From positions 1 through 64,000 of the forward strand of contig NZ_CADDWJ010000002.1 of NCBI RefSeq assembly GCF_902809855.1: 64,000 nucleotides of DNA, given 5' to 3'. The stretch comes from Acinetobacter sp. Marseille-Q1618. GTDB lineage: Bacteria > Pseudomonadota > Gammaproteobacteria > Pseudomonadales > Moraxellaceae. Shown one piece after another: positions 18,333 through 27,522 of this stretch; within the stretch, counting starts at the first letter, position 1; each line of letters begins with the position of its first letter. Below the pieces are notes generated by a model. The model saw only the letters and a program-made list of their open reading frames with translations, was not told the DNA's origin and ran no database searches. Position numbers and translations under genes: made by a program.

Positions 18333-19364
18333 TTACTCTTTCAACTGTTGTTTCTTTTGCAACAAAGTCTGACCACTAAAGGCTTTATAAGCACGCGCTA
18401 AGGCTGACTGATCACTATAGCCAAGTTGTAATGCAATATCTGTCAAATCCTTATCTTGCATCAATAGAACTTCACAGCGCTGCATACGTTCCTCTTCCAA
18501 AATCTGCTTAAACGATGTGTCATATTGTTTTAACTGACGCTGTAACGTTCTCCCAGAAACAAACAATTCTTGGGCAATATCTTCAATTTTCGGTGCTTGT
18601 TGTTCTAGCTTTAAATACTCAGCCACAATAAATCGAATGCGTTGCACAACTGTCGTGTGTGGCGATGTTTGTGCCAGATTTTCTTCTGCTTGCTTCACTA
18701 AAAGCTGAATCAAGTTTGGATCAGCTTGTTCATGCTTCATTTGTAAAGCATCTGTAGAAATGATGATTTCATACATTGGCTGTTCAAATTTTATAACACA
18801 TTGATAAAACTGCTGATATAAATGCAAAGGCATAGTGGGTGCATTGACAAAACTCATTTGAATTAAGGGTAAGTGCTGCGAACCAACAAATTGCTTTGCT
18901 AAAAAAATCATCGCTGCAAAAGTCACTTCATGCAGAAAAATATATTTATCCGCACCCAATGGACAGAAAAGACGAATGGTATTATTGATGATTTCATAAC
19001 GCATATACGTCACGTTTAATCCCACAACAACCAATGGACTAAATCGCACCACATATTCTAATGCCTGTGCCAAACTTTCACTTCGTGATGCCATATAACC
19101 TAAAAGCCCAAAGTTTGCGGGCGTAATACATTTCGCTAACGCAAAAGCCAAATCTGGACAGTCAATACGACGATGAATTGCAGCAACTACCTCCATAAAA
19201 AAATCATAACTGGTTTGCTGATCAATCGCTGCGCATAAGGTTTTTTCTAGTTCGATACGTTGTTCTTCATTCAAAGCCAAATCAGCTAGATCAACATTTT
19301 GTTCCTTTAAGAAAACTTTTAAGAGTTGAAAATAGCCATTTGATATTTTTAATTGGTGTTCCAT
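18333..19364 (-). CDS. AraC-family transcriptional regulator
   Basis: The product has 343 residues from the ATG at 19364. The N-terminal half resembles the 'arabinose-binding-domain' type found in OruR/ArgR-like regulators of fatty-acid and lipid genes (CPDLAFALAKCITPANFGLLG region). The C-terminal 100 residues contain the two helix-turn-helix motifs, with SGRTLQRQLKQ and the signature IALQLGYSDQSALARAYK. It is transcribed divergently from the first of four metal-dependent-hydrolase paralogues with 131 bases between, so control of that cluster is a reasonable inference. The ligand is unknown. Confidence 0.88.
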   Translation of the reverse strand: MEHQLKISNGYFQLLKVFLKEQNVDLADLALNEEQRIELEKTLCAAIDQQTSYDFFMEVVAAIHRRIDCPDLAFALAKCITPANFGLLGYMASRSESLAQALEYVVRFSPLVVVGLNVTYMRYEIINNTIRLFCPLGADKYIFLHEVTFAAMIFLAKQFVGSQHLPLIQMSFVNAPTMPLHLYQQFYQCVIKFEQPMYEIIISTDALQMKHEQADPNLIQLLVKQAEENLAQTSPHTTVVQRIRFIVAEYLKLEQQAPKIEDIAQELFVSGRTLQRQLKQYDTSFKQILEEERMQRCEVLLMQDKDLTDIALQLGYSDQSALARAYKAFSGQTLLQKKQQLKE

Positions 19365-19495
19365 GGCAAACTCATTTTGAAAATAAAAATTGTCACTTGT
19401 CGTAAAATGTATAAAAAATGGCAACAACTGTCAAAACAATTCTTTTTATTCATTGCATACTGCGAAATATAACTGGCTATTGACGAAATAAAATA

Positions 19496-20380
19496 ATGAA
19501 CAGTTTAGTCAAATTTCAAGTGATACCTGTTGTACGTCCTCATCTGGAGTTTAAATTACATGAGCTTCCACGTTTTTGGTTTGGTGGTGATGCATTTAAA
19601 ACTCGTATGTTTGACGCTCTCAGCATTACTTTTCCTGAGGGTGAACGTTATTTTATAGAAAGTGTTCGTCAGTTTCGTGACACCATTCATGAACCAGATT
19701 TGCAACAAAAAGTAGCTAATTTCATTCGTCAAGAAGCACAACATGGCATTGCACATGACAAAATGAATCAAGTGATGAAACAGCAAGGAATGCCTGTTGA
19801 TGAATTTACAGGGTTTCTAAAAAAGTACACCAAATTTTTTATTAAATACCTAAGCCCTGAATTTAATATCGCAATTACCGCAGCAGCCGAACATATTACA
19901 GCGCTCATAGCAGCCACTTTTTATACTCATCAATCAACTTTGGCTGACGTTCATCCCTATATTCGTGCGCTCTTTGCATGGCATGCGATTGAAGAAATGG
20001 AACATCGTGATGTGGCGTATGATGTGATGCAAAATTCAGGAAAAATATCCTTAAGTTTACGCCGTATTGCTTTGGTTTTAGTCACATTTAACATTTCAGG
20101 CTTAACCTTATTTAGTACCAATCTCATGTTAAAACATGATGGATTTAGCCTGATACAGCGACTCAATATGTTTGCCACAGGTTTACCTTGGTTTATTGGT
20201 GCAAATGGTACGCTTAGTAAAATGCGTGAACACTATCTAGACTGGTTCAAACATGACTTCCACCCCAGTCAACATCCAATTATTCGCCAATATCAAACTT
20301 GGCTCGATGTGTTACAACAAACCCAAGACCCTATCGCAGCAGGCAATGCTTTTTGGCAAGCAGCCTATCCAAATGAATAG
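19496..20380 (+). CDS. Metal-dependent hydrolase family protein (paralogue 1), probable di-iron fold
   Basis: The 294-residue protein belongs to the family annotated as predicted metal-dependent hydrolase (PF10118/COG3687). The conserved acidic and histidine residues fall in the order Glu50 (GERYF), Glu80-x-x-His83 (QEAQHG), Glu132 (AAAEH) and Glu167-x-x-His170 (EEMEH). That is the E...ExxH...E...ExxH ligand pattern of ferritin-like di-iron proteins, so I infer a four-helix di-iron enzyme rather than a hydrolase. A hydrophobic stretch near 190-215 could touch a membrane. It is the first of four tandem paralogues, divergent from an AraC-type regulator. The substrate is unknown. Confidence 0.85.
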   Translation: MNSLVKFQVIPVVRPHLEFKLHELPRFWFGGDAFKTRMFDALSITFPEGERYFIESVRQFRDTIHEPDLQQKVANFIRQEAQHGIAHDKMNQVMKQQGMPVDEFTGFLKKYTKFFIKYLSPEFNIAITAAAEHITALIAATFYTHQSTLADVHPYIRALFAWHAIEEMEHRDVAYDVMQNSGKISLSLRRIALVLVTFNISGLTLFSTNLMLKHDGFSLIQRLNMFATGLPWFIGANGTLSKMREHYLDWFKHDFHPSQHPIIRQYQTWLDVLQQTQDPIAAGNAFWQAAYPNE

Positions 20381-20401
20381 AAAATTTTATAGGTGAATTC
20401 A

Positions 20402-21277
20402 ATGAATGCTTATGTAAAACATCAAGTTGATCCTGTTGTTCGTACCAAACTGAACTTTAAGCTTGATGAAGTTCCACGTTTTTGGTTTGGTGGCGATCCA
20501 TTTAAAACACGCATGTTCGATGCCCTCAGCCTGACTTTCCCAGATGGCGAACGTTATTTTATTGAGTGTGTTCGTTTGTTCCGTGACAAAATCACTGACC
20601 CAGACTTACAACAACGTGTTGCAGATTTTATTCGTCAAGAAGCGCAACATGGTATTGCACATGACAAAATGAATGATGAAATGCGTAAACAAGGCATGCC
20701 CGTTGACCAATTCATCAACTTTTTAATGCGTTTGTTTAAATCAGAACTGAAAAATCGTTCACCACAATACAACATTGCCATGACCGCAGCAGCAGAACAT
20801 TTAACTGCGCTGATGGCAGAAACATTTTATAGCCAAAAAGAAACTTTGGCAGATGCACATCCTTATGTACGTGCTTTATTTGCTTGGCATTCGATCGAAG
20901 AAATGGAACATCGTGATGTGGCTTATGATGTGATGCAACAAGTCGGTGAAGTGCCTGAATATTTAAGAAAATTTACCCTTGCACTGACCACAGTCGCTAT
21001 GTTTGGTTTCACTTCATACCGTGCCAATATCATGCTCAGTCATGATGGTTTTAGTCGTCTCGAACGTTTGAAGTTGGCTTATCATGGCTTACCTTGGTTC
21101 TTTGGTCGACAAGGGGTCATGAGCAGAATGAAACGTCAATATCTAGACTGGTACAAACCCGACTTTCACCCAAGCCAACATCCAATTATTCGCCAATATC
21201 AAGTTTGGGTAGACACTTTAGCCGAAACCAATGATCCGATTGCCGCGGGTGAAGCATTTTGGCAAGCAGCAACCTAA
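20402..21277 (+). CDS. Metal-dependent hydrolase family protein (paralogue 2)
   Basis: The product has 291 residues from the ATG at 20402, preceded by AGGTGA; a GTG at 20393 in the same frame is the alternative. It is clearly homologous to the first paralogue along the full length (PRFWFGGDPFKTRMFDALSL, QEAQHGIAHDKMN, AAAEHLTAL, EEMEHRDVAYDVM). All putative di-iron ligands are kept. It follows paralogue 1 by 21 bases and probably shares its transcript. It is closest by eye to paralogue 3, with which it shares ETFYS.KETLAD and QQVGEVPE. Confidence 0.87.
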   Translation: MNAYVKHQVDPVVRTKLNFKLDEVPRFWFGGDPFKTRMFDALSLTFPDGERYFIECVRLFRDKITDPDLQQRVADFIRQEAQHGIAHDKMNDEMRKQGMPVDQFINFLMRLFKSELKNRSPQYNIAMTAAAEHLTALMAETFYSQKETLADAHPYVRALFAWHSIEEMEHRDVAYDVMQQVGEVPEYLRKFTLALTTVAMFGFTSYRANIMLSHDGFSRLERLKLAYHGLPWFFGRQGVMSRMKRQYLDWYKPDFHPSQHPIIRQYQVWVDTLAETNDPIAAGEAFWQAAT

Positions 21278-21327
21278 GCTTTGCCAAAATCATCTCAATA
21301 TAAACTAAAAATTAAGAGAAAATGATC

Positions 21328-22203
21328 ATGAATGCCTATGTCAAACACCAAGTTGATCCTGTAGTTCGTAGTAATTTGGACTTTAAACTGGATGAGATTC
21401 CACGTTTTTGGTTTGGTGGAGACCCATTTAAGACACGCATGTTTGATGCCTTAAGTTTAACTTTTCCAATTGGTGAACGTTACTTCATTCAAAGTGTGCG
21501 TGCCTTACGTGACAAAATTAGCGATCCTGAATTAGCACAAAAAGTCTCTGATTTTATTAAACAAGAAGCACAACACGGCATTGCCCATGACAAAATGAAT
21601 GAAGAAATGAAAAAGCAAGGCATGCCTGTCGATCAATTTATTACTTTTTTGGATCAACATTTACAATATGTGCTCAAACATCGTTCAAAGCAATATAACA
21701 TTGCCATGACCGCAGCAGCAGAGCATTTAACCGCCCTGATGGCTGAAACTTTTTATAGTAAAAAAGAAACTCTCGCAGATGTTCATCCCTATGCACGTGC
21801 TTTATTTGCTTGGCATGCGATTGAAGAAATGGAACATCGTGATGTGGCTTATGATGTGATGCAACAAGTCGGTGAAGTGCCTGAAAGCCTACGCAAATTT
21901 GCTTTAGCTTTTATTACCTTACAAATGTTTGGATTTACCTTTTACCGTGCCAATGTCATGTTAAAATATGATGGTTTTTCAGCGTTTCAACGTGCAAAAA
22001 TGGCAGCGCAAGGTTTACCTTGGTTTTTTGGGAAAAAAGGTAAATTGTCCATGATGCAAAAACAATATATGGACTGGTATAAAAAAGATTTCCATCCAAG
22101 TCAACATCCTATTATTCGTCAATATCAAACTTGGGTTGACACCTTAGCTAAAACCAATGACCCAATTGCTGCAGGTGAGGCATTTTGGCAAGCAGCATTG
22201 TAG
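21328..22203 (+). CDS. Metal-dependent hydrolase family protein (paralogue 3)
   Basis: The product has 291 residues from the ATG at 21328, with AAGAG at better spacing than for the ATG at 21322. The family blocks are intact: GERYF, KQEAQHG, AAAEHL and EEMEH supply the same Glu/His set. The C-terminal part WYKKDFHPSQHPIIRQYQ is shared by all paralogues and includes further conserved histidines. It lies 50 bases after paralogue 2 and is followed by a terminator, so paralogues 1-3 look like one operon. Confidence 0.87.
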   Translation: MNAYVKHQVDPVVRSNLDFKLDEIPRFWFGGDPFKTRMFDALSLTFPIGERYFIQSVRALRDKISDPELAQKVSDFIKQEAQHGIAHDKMNEEMKKQGMPVDQFITFLDQHLQYVLKHRSKQYNIAMTAAAEHLTALMAETFYSKKETLADVHPYARALFAWHAIEEMEHRDVAYDVMQQVGEVPESLRKFALAFITLQMFGFTFYRANVMLKYDGFSAFQRAKMAAQGLPWFFGKKGKLSMMQKQYMDWYKKDFHPSQHPIIRQYQTWVDTLAKTNDPIAAGEAFWQAAL

Positions 22204-22224
22204 TACTTAAAATTGGGATATTAA

Positions 22225-22256
22225 AAAACAGCACTGAAAACAAATAGTGCTGTTTT
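22225..22256 (+). terminator. Terminator after paralogue 3
   Basis: AAAACAGCACT (22225-22235) pairs with AGTGCTGTTTT (22246-22256). It separates paralogues 1-3 from paralogue 4, which therefore probably has its own promoter. Confidence 0.7.
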
Positions 22257-22394
22257 AAACTAACTTTGATTCAATTCTGACTAAATATGTCACCTTTTAC
22301 CTTTAAATTGGCATGACAAGACAACAGATATTTTCTACTTTTTGCGATAATTCCATGAGCTAAAAAGTTTTTTGACAATGTGAAGTAAAATAAA

Positions 22395-23270
22395 ATGAAT
22401 GCATTAGTCCAATATCAAGTCGACCCCATTGTTCGCACGCACCTCGATTTTAAACTCGATGAAATTCCACGTTTTTGGTTTGGTGATGATCCTTTTCGTA
22501 CTCGTGTTTTTGATGCTTTAAGTTTGACTTTTCCTGATGGTGAACGTTATTTCATTCAATGTGTACGTTTATTTAAAGATCAAATTCAGGATTCTGATCT
22601 GAAACAACGTGTTGCCAACTTTATCATGCAAGAAGCACAGCATGGCATTGCGCATAACAACATGAATAAAATTTTGATCAATCAAGGCATGCCTGTTCAA
22701 AAATTTATTGGTCATGTTAATCGTCGTTTTGGGCATGCCCTTAAACGCTATCCAAAACAGGTGAATATCGCCATTACTGCTGCCTGTGAGCATTTAACAG
22801 CGCTCATGGCAGATGCTTTTTTTACTGAAAAATCAACCATGGCAGAAGCACATCCCTATATCCGTGCTTTATTTGCTTGGCATTCGATTGAAGAAATGGA
22901 ACATCGTGATGTTGCATTTGATGTGATGAGTAAAATTGGAAATACACCCAATGCCGTGCGTTATACGGCACTGGCATTGGTTACTGTGATGATGTTTGGT
23001 TTTACCATGCAACGTACCAATGGCTTGCTTAAATGCGATGGTTTTAGTCGTAGAGAACGCTTCAGCATGATGGCAAAAGGCTTACCGTGGTTTATTGGTC
23101 GTCAAGGTATTTTATCGAAAATGAAACGTGAATACTTAGACTGGTACACAGCAGACTTCCACCCAAGCCAACATAAAATTATTCAACAATATCAGGTTTT
23201 TGTTGACACTTTGAATGAAACAGGCGACCCAATTACAGCAGGCGATGCTTTTTGGAATGCCGCTCAATAA
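22395..23270 (+). CDS. Metal-dependent hydrolase family protein (paralogue 4)
   Basis: The 291-residue protein is the most divergent of the later three copies: CEHL replaces AEHL, and the segment between residues 95 and 125 differs most. All the putative metal ligands remain (GERYF, MQEAQHG, Glu before His in CEH, EEMEH). A 191-base gap containing a terminator separates it from paralogue 3. It converges with the DUF2804 gene, and a hairpin CAGCATTAC/GTAATGCTG at 23296-23320 lies across the stop codon of that gene. Confidence 0.87.
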   Translation: MNALVQYQVDPIVRTHLDFKLDEIPRFWFGDDPFRTRVFDALSLTFPDGERYFIQCVRLFKDQIQDSDLKQRVANFIMQEAQHGIAHNNMNKILINQGMPVQKFIGHVNRRFGHALKRYPKQVNIAITAACEHLTALMADAFFTEKSTMAEAHPYIRALFAWHSIEEMEHRDVAFDVMSKIGNTPNAVRYTALALVTVMMFGFTMQRTNGLLKCDGFSRRERFSMMAKGLPWFIGRQGILSKMKREYLDWYTADFHPSQHKIIQQYQVFVDTLNETGDPITAGDAFWNAAQ

Positions 23271-23299
23271 ATAAAACTATAATCCTCAACAGTTCAGCA

Positions 23300-24295
23300 T
23301 TACCATTTTGCGTAATGCTGTTCCAACAAACCATATTCTTGGTTTAAATGAATGACTTCGTCTTTTTCTGTTTGCACCGTACCGCTAATTTTAGCTTGCC
23401 ACTGGCTAAACTGACTGCCGACCAAACGTAGGTTTAAATTTTCATAACGCCGCCAACCTATCTGTACCTCTAAATTTAGTTTTTCATCTAAGGAACGAAT
23501 TTTCCACATTTTCTCAGATTGTTTTTCAAAAAGCACATCACTTAATGGATACAATACGCCATTGATCCATAAACAGTTTTCATTACCGAAACTTTCATTC
23601 ACGCCTGAAGCAAGATTTAATCCAATGCGATTATTGTGCTGATCCCAAAAATTACTCGACAACCAAAACCAAGCCGTTTCAGGGCGTAAAAAGCCACAGG
23701 TATCATCTAAGGATGCAAAACTTTTTTCATTAAAATGGATAATTTCATTTTTCTTATTAACAAAAAAGCCTTCGACGCCTAAAGTTGTCAATTTTTGGGT
23801 ATAAGTCCAACCATTAATTCCTGTAGGACTACATAGACTTAGTGGGTCTGTCGCCGCACAAAAAATACGGGCTTTGAGTTTTTCATCACCATGTTTAGTG
23901 ATACTGATATAACGCACACCATTGGCATGTTGCATTTCGATGTGAAAAGGTGATTTTTGAAAACGACTTTGATTATAGAGCGGTTGCTCATCCACCAAAG
24001 TATGATGAGCTAGGATATTATTTGAATTCCACTCTAAAACGTCTCCATTTTCATGATCATAAATATAAATAAAAGCATGCCCTACCCAACCAATATCAAC
24101 TATGGCAAAGCCGATACTATAATGTTGGTGTTGAATACTACAAAATTTAAATTTTTTATATTTTAAATGCTTACGCCAACCTTTTAAGGTTTTACCATAA
24201 GGTGTTTTATAGATATAACGATCTGCACTGATAGAGCTGGGTAATGTCCTAAAGCGTCCATAACGAGGTAATCCATTCGTCTGTATTAAATCCAT
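23300..24295 (-). CDS. DUF2804 family protein
   Basis: The 331-residue soluble protein has no signal peptide and matches the pattern of DUF2804. Early lines include the YKTPYGKTLKGW and HQHYSIGFAIVDIGW segments, followed by many Trp-, Asn- and Gly-rich beta-strand-like stretches (CGFLRPETAWFWLSS, LNLASGVNESFGNE). The family has no assigned function to my knowledge; it has been compared in fold to lipocalin-like and AttH-like proteins, so lipid binding is a guess only. It is monocistronic and convergent with the di-iron-like paralogue cluster. Confidence 0.72.
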   Translation of the reverse strand: MDLIQTNGLPRYGRFRTLPSSISADRYIYKTPYGKTLKGWRKHLKYKKFKFCSIQHQHYSIGFAIVDIGWVGHAFIYIYDHENGDVLEWNSNNILAHHTLVDEQPLYNQSRFQKSPFHIEMQHANGVRYISITKHGDEKLKARIFCAATDPLSLCSPTGINGWTYTQKLTTLGVEGFFVNKKNEIIHFNEKSFASLDDTCGFLRPETAWFWLSSNFWDQHNNRIGLNLASGVNESFGNENCLWINGVLYPLSDVLFEKQSEKMWKIRSLDEKLNLEVQIGWRRYENLNLRLVGSQFSQWQAKISGTVQTEKDEVIHLNQEYGLLEQHYAKW

Positions 24296-24749
24296 TTTTA
24301 ACCCAATCCTTCGTTTTAAAAATCTTTAGACTTTAGTCTACACATCCGATTATTGCTTATTTTAAAGTGAATAGACAATCATTTTTGACTCGATCTCCTA
24401 TTCACAGTTGATAAATGGATTAAATAAAGAGGATTTTTGACATAAACATGACGCAGGCATTTTTAAATTTGAAGTGAAATATCGGCTTTTATTTACAATG
24501 GATCAGCAGCAAGGCAAATAAAAAAGTAATCTTCTATTGGATAAAAGATTACTTTTTAACTAATGTTACACACTGAATGAAATTCAGATGAAATTAAAAA
24601 TTATGTTAATAATGATAAGAAAACCATCTTACGAAGCTTTGCTTTCCACTCCAAACTTCATCCCAAGATGCAACAACTGTTCTCTTTTGCTTAACACATC
24701 GCAAAAAGATTAACTTATGTAGTCTTGCCTTAAACAATTGCAAATGACC
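24296..24749. other. Intergenic region with an isolated bidirectional hairpin
   Basis: No reading frame of useful length is seen in 454 bases. The only structure is the 13-base-pair inverted repeat annotated at 24521-24557. The minus-strand CoA-transferase transcript would run about 190 bases before reaching it. Confidence 0.45.
24521..24557. terminator. Bidirectional terminator-like inverted repeat
   Basis: AAAAAGTAATCTT (24521-24533) and AAGATTACTTTTT (24545-24557) are perfectly complementary over 13 bases with an 11-base loop. T runs are present on both strands. It probably ends the CoA-transferase transcript. Confidence 0.65.
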
Positions 24750-25868
24750 TTACCAACGTCCTTCACCCAACTCTTGACCAATATAGTCATAACGCATTTG
24801 TGAGCGAGAGAACTTAATTGGACATGCCAACTGCTGTTCTTTTTGTTCAGAGTCAGCTTTTAAAGGCACATCTACAACCCAATTTCTTTGTTGTGCCAAT
24901 GGTGAACTCAAAGCTTCCTCAAGACTCAATACAGGCTCTACACAAAAATCCAACTGGCCAAAGATTTCATTCCACTCCGCCCAAGTTTTACTGAGAATTT
25001 TTTCTTGAATTGCGTGTTTCACCGCTTGACGATCTTCAGCATCAAACGATGCGCCTTTTTGTAAGACTATAGGCAAATCTAAAGTTGCAGCCAAACCACT
25101 CATAAACTGTGGCTCTAAACTTCCTACTGAAATATAACGTCCATCTTGGGTACGATAATAATCATAGAATGTTCCACCATTAAGTTGCTCATTTTCAGCT
25201 TTTTGATGCTGCCCACCCGCTAAACTTGCCGCTGCCGCCATATTATTCATACTGACGACACAATCGGTCATGGAAATATCAATATATTGCCCTAAACCAC
25301 TTTGATGACGTTCAGTGACCGCAGCTAAAATACCAATAACAGCATGTAGCGAACCACCCGCAACATCTGCAATTTGAATCCCCATCGGTGGTGGGCCACT
25401 GTCCTGACGACCACTATGCCCTGCTATACCAGACAAAGACACATAGTTAATGTCATGCCCTGCTTTATCTTTATAAGCGCCTGTTTGCCCATAACCTGTG
25501 ATGGAACAATAAATCAGTTTTGGGTTAATTTCAGCAAGGGTTTGATAGTCCAAACCGAGACGTTGCATGACGCCAGGACGAAACTGTTCAACCACAATGT
25601 CAAATTCAGAAATTTTCTGTTTGATCAGTTCAATATTTTGAGGATCTTTTAAATCAAGTGCCACAGACTGTTTATTACGGTTTAAATAGCTATGTGAAGT
25701 TGCTTGCCCATTGGCATAAGGAGGGAACAAACGGACTAAATCAGGACGTGTTGGAGATTCAACATGAATCACTTCTGCACCCATATCCGCTAAGTACATC
25801 GTCGCAAATGGTCCTGGTAATAATGTTGAAAAATCGAGTACTTTCAATCCATTTAGTGCGCTTGTCAT
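24750..25868 (-). CDS. CaiB/BaiF-type CoA-transferase, alpha-methylacyl-CoA racemase-like
   Basis: The product has 372 residues from the ATG at 25868; an in-frame ATG at 25883 is the alternative and neither has a strong ribosome binding site. The N-terminal GLKVLDFSTLLPGPFAT and the ADMGAEVIHVE nucleotide-CoA-binding segment are typical of family III CoA-transferases. The segment GHDINYVSLSG, with His and Asp as the likely catalytic pair of racemases, points to alpha-methylacyl-CoA racemase rather than a true transferase. That enzyme inverts 2-methyl-branched acyl-CoAs before beta-oxidation, which would suit a terpene- or branched-lipid-degrading host. An AraC-type gene is divergent from it. 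Confidence 0.85.
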   Translation of the reverse strand: MTSALNGLKVLDFSTLLPGPFATMYLADMGAEVIHVESPTRPDLVRLFPPYANGQATSHSYLNRNKQSVALDLKDPQNIELIKQKISEFDIVVEQFRPGVMQRLGLDYQTLAEINPKLIYCSITGYGQTGAYKDKAGHDINYVSLSGIAGHSGRQDSGPPPMGIQIADVAGGSLHAVIGILAAVTERHQSGLGQYIDISMTDCVVSMNNMAAAASLAGGQHQKAENEQLNGGTFYDYYRTQDGRYISVGSLEPQFMSGLAATLDLPIVLQKGASFDAEDRQAVKHAIQEKILSKTWAEWNEIFGQLDFCVEPVLSLEEALSSPLAQQRNWVVDVPLKADSEQKEQQLACPIKFSRSQMRYDYIGQELGEGRW

Positions 25869-26079
25869 AATGATATTTACCATTCTTATGTTGATTTTTA
25901 GTCCATATTAGAAATATAAAACTAACATAACAATGTCATGTTCAGCCATTTACCTTGATCATTTCGGCAATTTAAGATGTAAAAAGGTGATTCGCCTTGT
26001 TGTAAATCGCCAATCCAACATTTTTTAGAGTGTATTAGGTCAATCGCTAGTGAACATCAAAGAGTCAGAAGGATTTAAC

Positions 26080-27090
26080 ATGAGTCGTGATACGATCAGT
26101 ATCCATTTCGTGAATGCAGCCCTTACAGGCGTCAAACGCTTAGGCATGGATGTCGAAACTTTGCTTTCGCATGTCGGGATTGAGGCTGAACTGTTGCGCC
26201 AACCCAAAGCGAGGATCTCACCTGAGCAATACACACGTTTTGTGAAAATGTTGTGGATGGTCACCCAAGACGAACATGTCGGTTTTGACATTCAACCAAG
26301 ACGTTTGGGTTCTTTTGCCATCATGTGTCAGTTGATTATTCATGCCAAGACTTTGGGAGATGCTTTAGAGCTTTCTTCACAATTTTATAAATTATTTGGT
26401 GATGAATGGTCGGTTGCTGTTGAACGTGATAAACACGAAGCTCGTTTAGTTCCACTCATTCCAAAAACCATGGATCCAGATCACTTCATCACAGAAAGTA
26501 TGCTGATGATTTGGCATGGTTTAGCATCATGGTTGATTGAACGCCGTATTCCGTTGGAAAGAGTACATTTTAATTATCCTCGTCCGAATCATGCCGATGA
26601 GTATGATGCGTTATTCTTTGCACCTGTCATGCAGTTTGACATGCCACGTACTGAGATTACATTTGCAGCAGATTATTTAGACTTACCTATTCGCCAAGAT
26701 GAAGCATCTTTAGAAGAGTTTTTAAAAGCTGCGCCTGCACAACTTTTGGTAAAATTTAAAAATACCAACTCTTTAACCTCGCGTATTCGTGAAGTTTTAA
26801 AGAGCCAAATCGGTGAGGAAATGCCAACCTTAAATGATGTGGCATCGATGTTGTATTTATCACCGCAAACCTTACGTCGTCGTTTGGCAGCCGAAGGCAA
26901 AAGCTACCAAGGTGTAAAAGATGCTTTACGCCGTGATGCAGCTATACACTTATTGTTAAACCCTGATTTAACGTTAGAAGATGTGGCACAACAAGTCGGT
27001 TTTAGTGAAACCTCAACCTTCCATCGAGCATTTAAGAAATGGACAGGTGTAACCCCAGGTTTGTATCGTCAGTTACATGGTTATCACTGA
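26080..27090 (+). CDS. AraC-family transcriptional regulator
   Basis: The product has 336 residues from the ATG at 26080, with AAGGAT seven bases upstream; a GTG at 26050 is the longer alternative. The N-terminal half is the ligand-binding type seen in OruR-like regulators. The C-terminal DNA-binding part carries SPQTLRRRLAAEG and VAQQVGFSETSTFHRAFKKW, then TPGLYRQ. It is divergent from the CoA-transferase gene across about 210 bases, so regulation of that gene is likely but inferred. A clear terminator follows. Confidence 0.88.
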   Translation: MSRDTISIHFVNAALTGVKRLGMDVETLLSHVGIEAELLRQPKARISPEQYTRFVKMLWMVTQDEHVGFDIQPRRLGSFAIMCQLIIHAKTLGDALELSSQFYKLFGDEWSVAVERDKHEARLVPLIPKTMDPDHFITESMLMIWHGLASWLIERRIPLERVHFNYPRPNHADEYDALFFAPVMQFDMPRTEITFAADYLDLPIRQDEASLEEFLKAAPAQLLVKFKNTNSLTSRIREVLKSQIGEEMPTLNDVASMLYLSPQTLRRRLAAEGKSYQGVKDALRRDAAIHLLLNPDLTLEDVAQQVGFSETSTFHRAFKKWTGVTPGLYRQLHGYH

Positions 27091-27113
27091 TTTTTATTTT
27101 CAGTTTTACCTCC

Positions 27114-27138
27114 GCCCAAGTTACGCTTGGGCTTTTTT
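27114..27138 (+). terminator. Terminator of the AraC-type gene
   Basis: GCCCAAG (27114-27120) pairs with CTTGGGC (27126-27132), followed by six T. Confidence 0.85.
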
Positions 27139-27277
27139 ATTGCAAGTGTTTAACATCTTTAAAATGAAAGATATGCTTTGATCTCAACATAAAAACTAAT
27201 ACCAATCAATAAAATTTTTATAATATATTTTTGGAGTCATTTTATCTGCTTCCAATCATAAGTTGAGACGCGAAAAC

Positions 27278-27410
27278 GTCATCCGCAATTGTCTGAGACA
27301 GGACTACCAATGATTGATCATGTTTTTGCAATACGTCAATCAATTTGCGGTATTTGTCGAGTTTTGCGGATGACAATGGTTTTGCCTACTTTTGTCGAAA
27401 CAAAAGTAGG
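27278..27410. repeat. Intergenic inverted-repeat element (two nested palindromes)
   Basis: GTCATCCGCAA (27278-27288) is the perfect reverse complement of TTGCGGATGAC (27364-27374), enclosing 75 bases. Eleven bases further on, CCTACTTTTGT (27385-27395) pairs with ACAAAAGTAGG (27400-27410) across a CGAA tetraloop. No coding capacity is seen. The layout is that of a non-autonomous repeat or REP-like element. It lies between a terminator and an acetyltransferase gene. Copies elsewhere cannot be checked here. Confidence 0.55.
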
Positions 27411-27522
27411 TCGAGCCGAAGGCTAATCCCTAAATACAAATTTTAGATGTAAGACTCCGTCAAAACAAACCACTTATATTATGTTATTTTCCAAGAATGG
27501 TATAATTTTACAGATATCCGAT

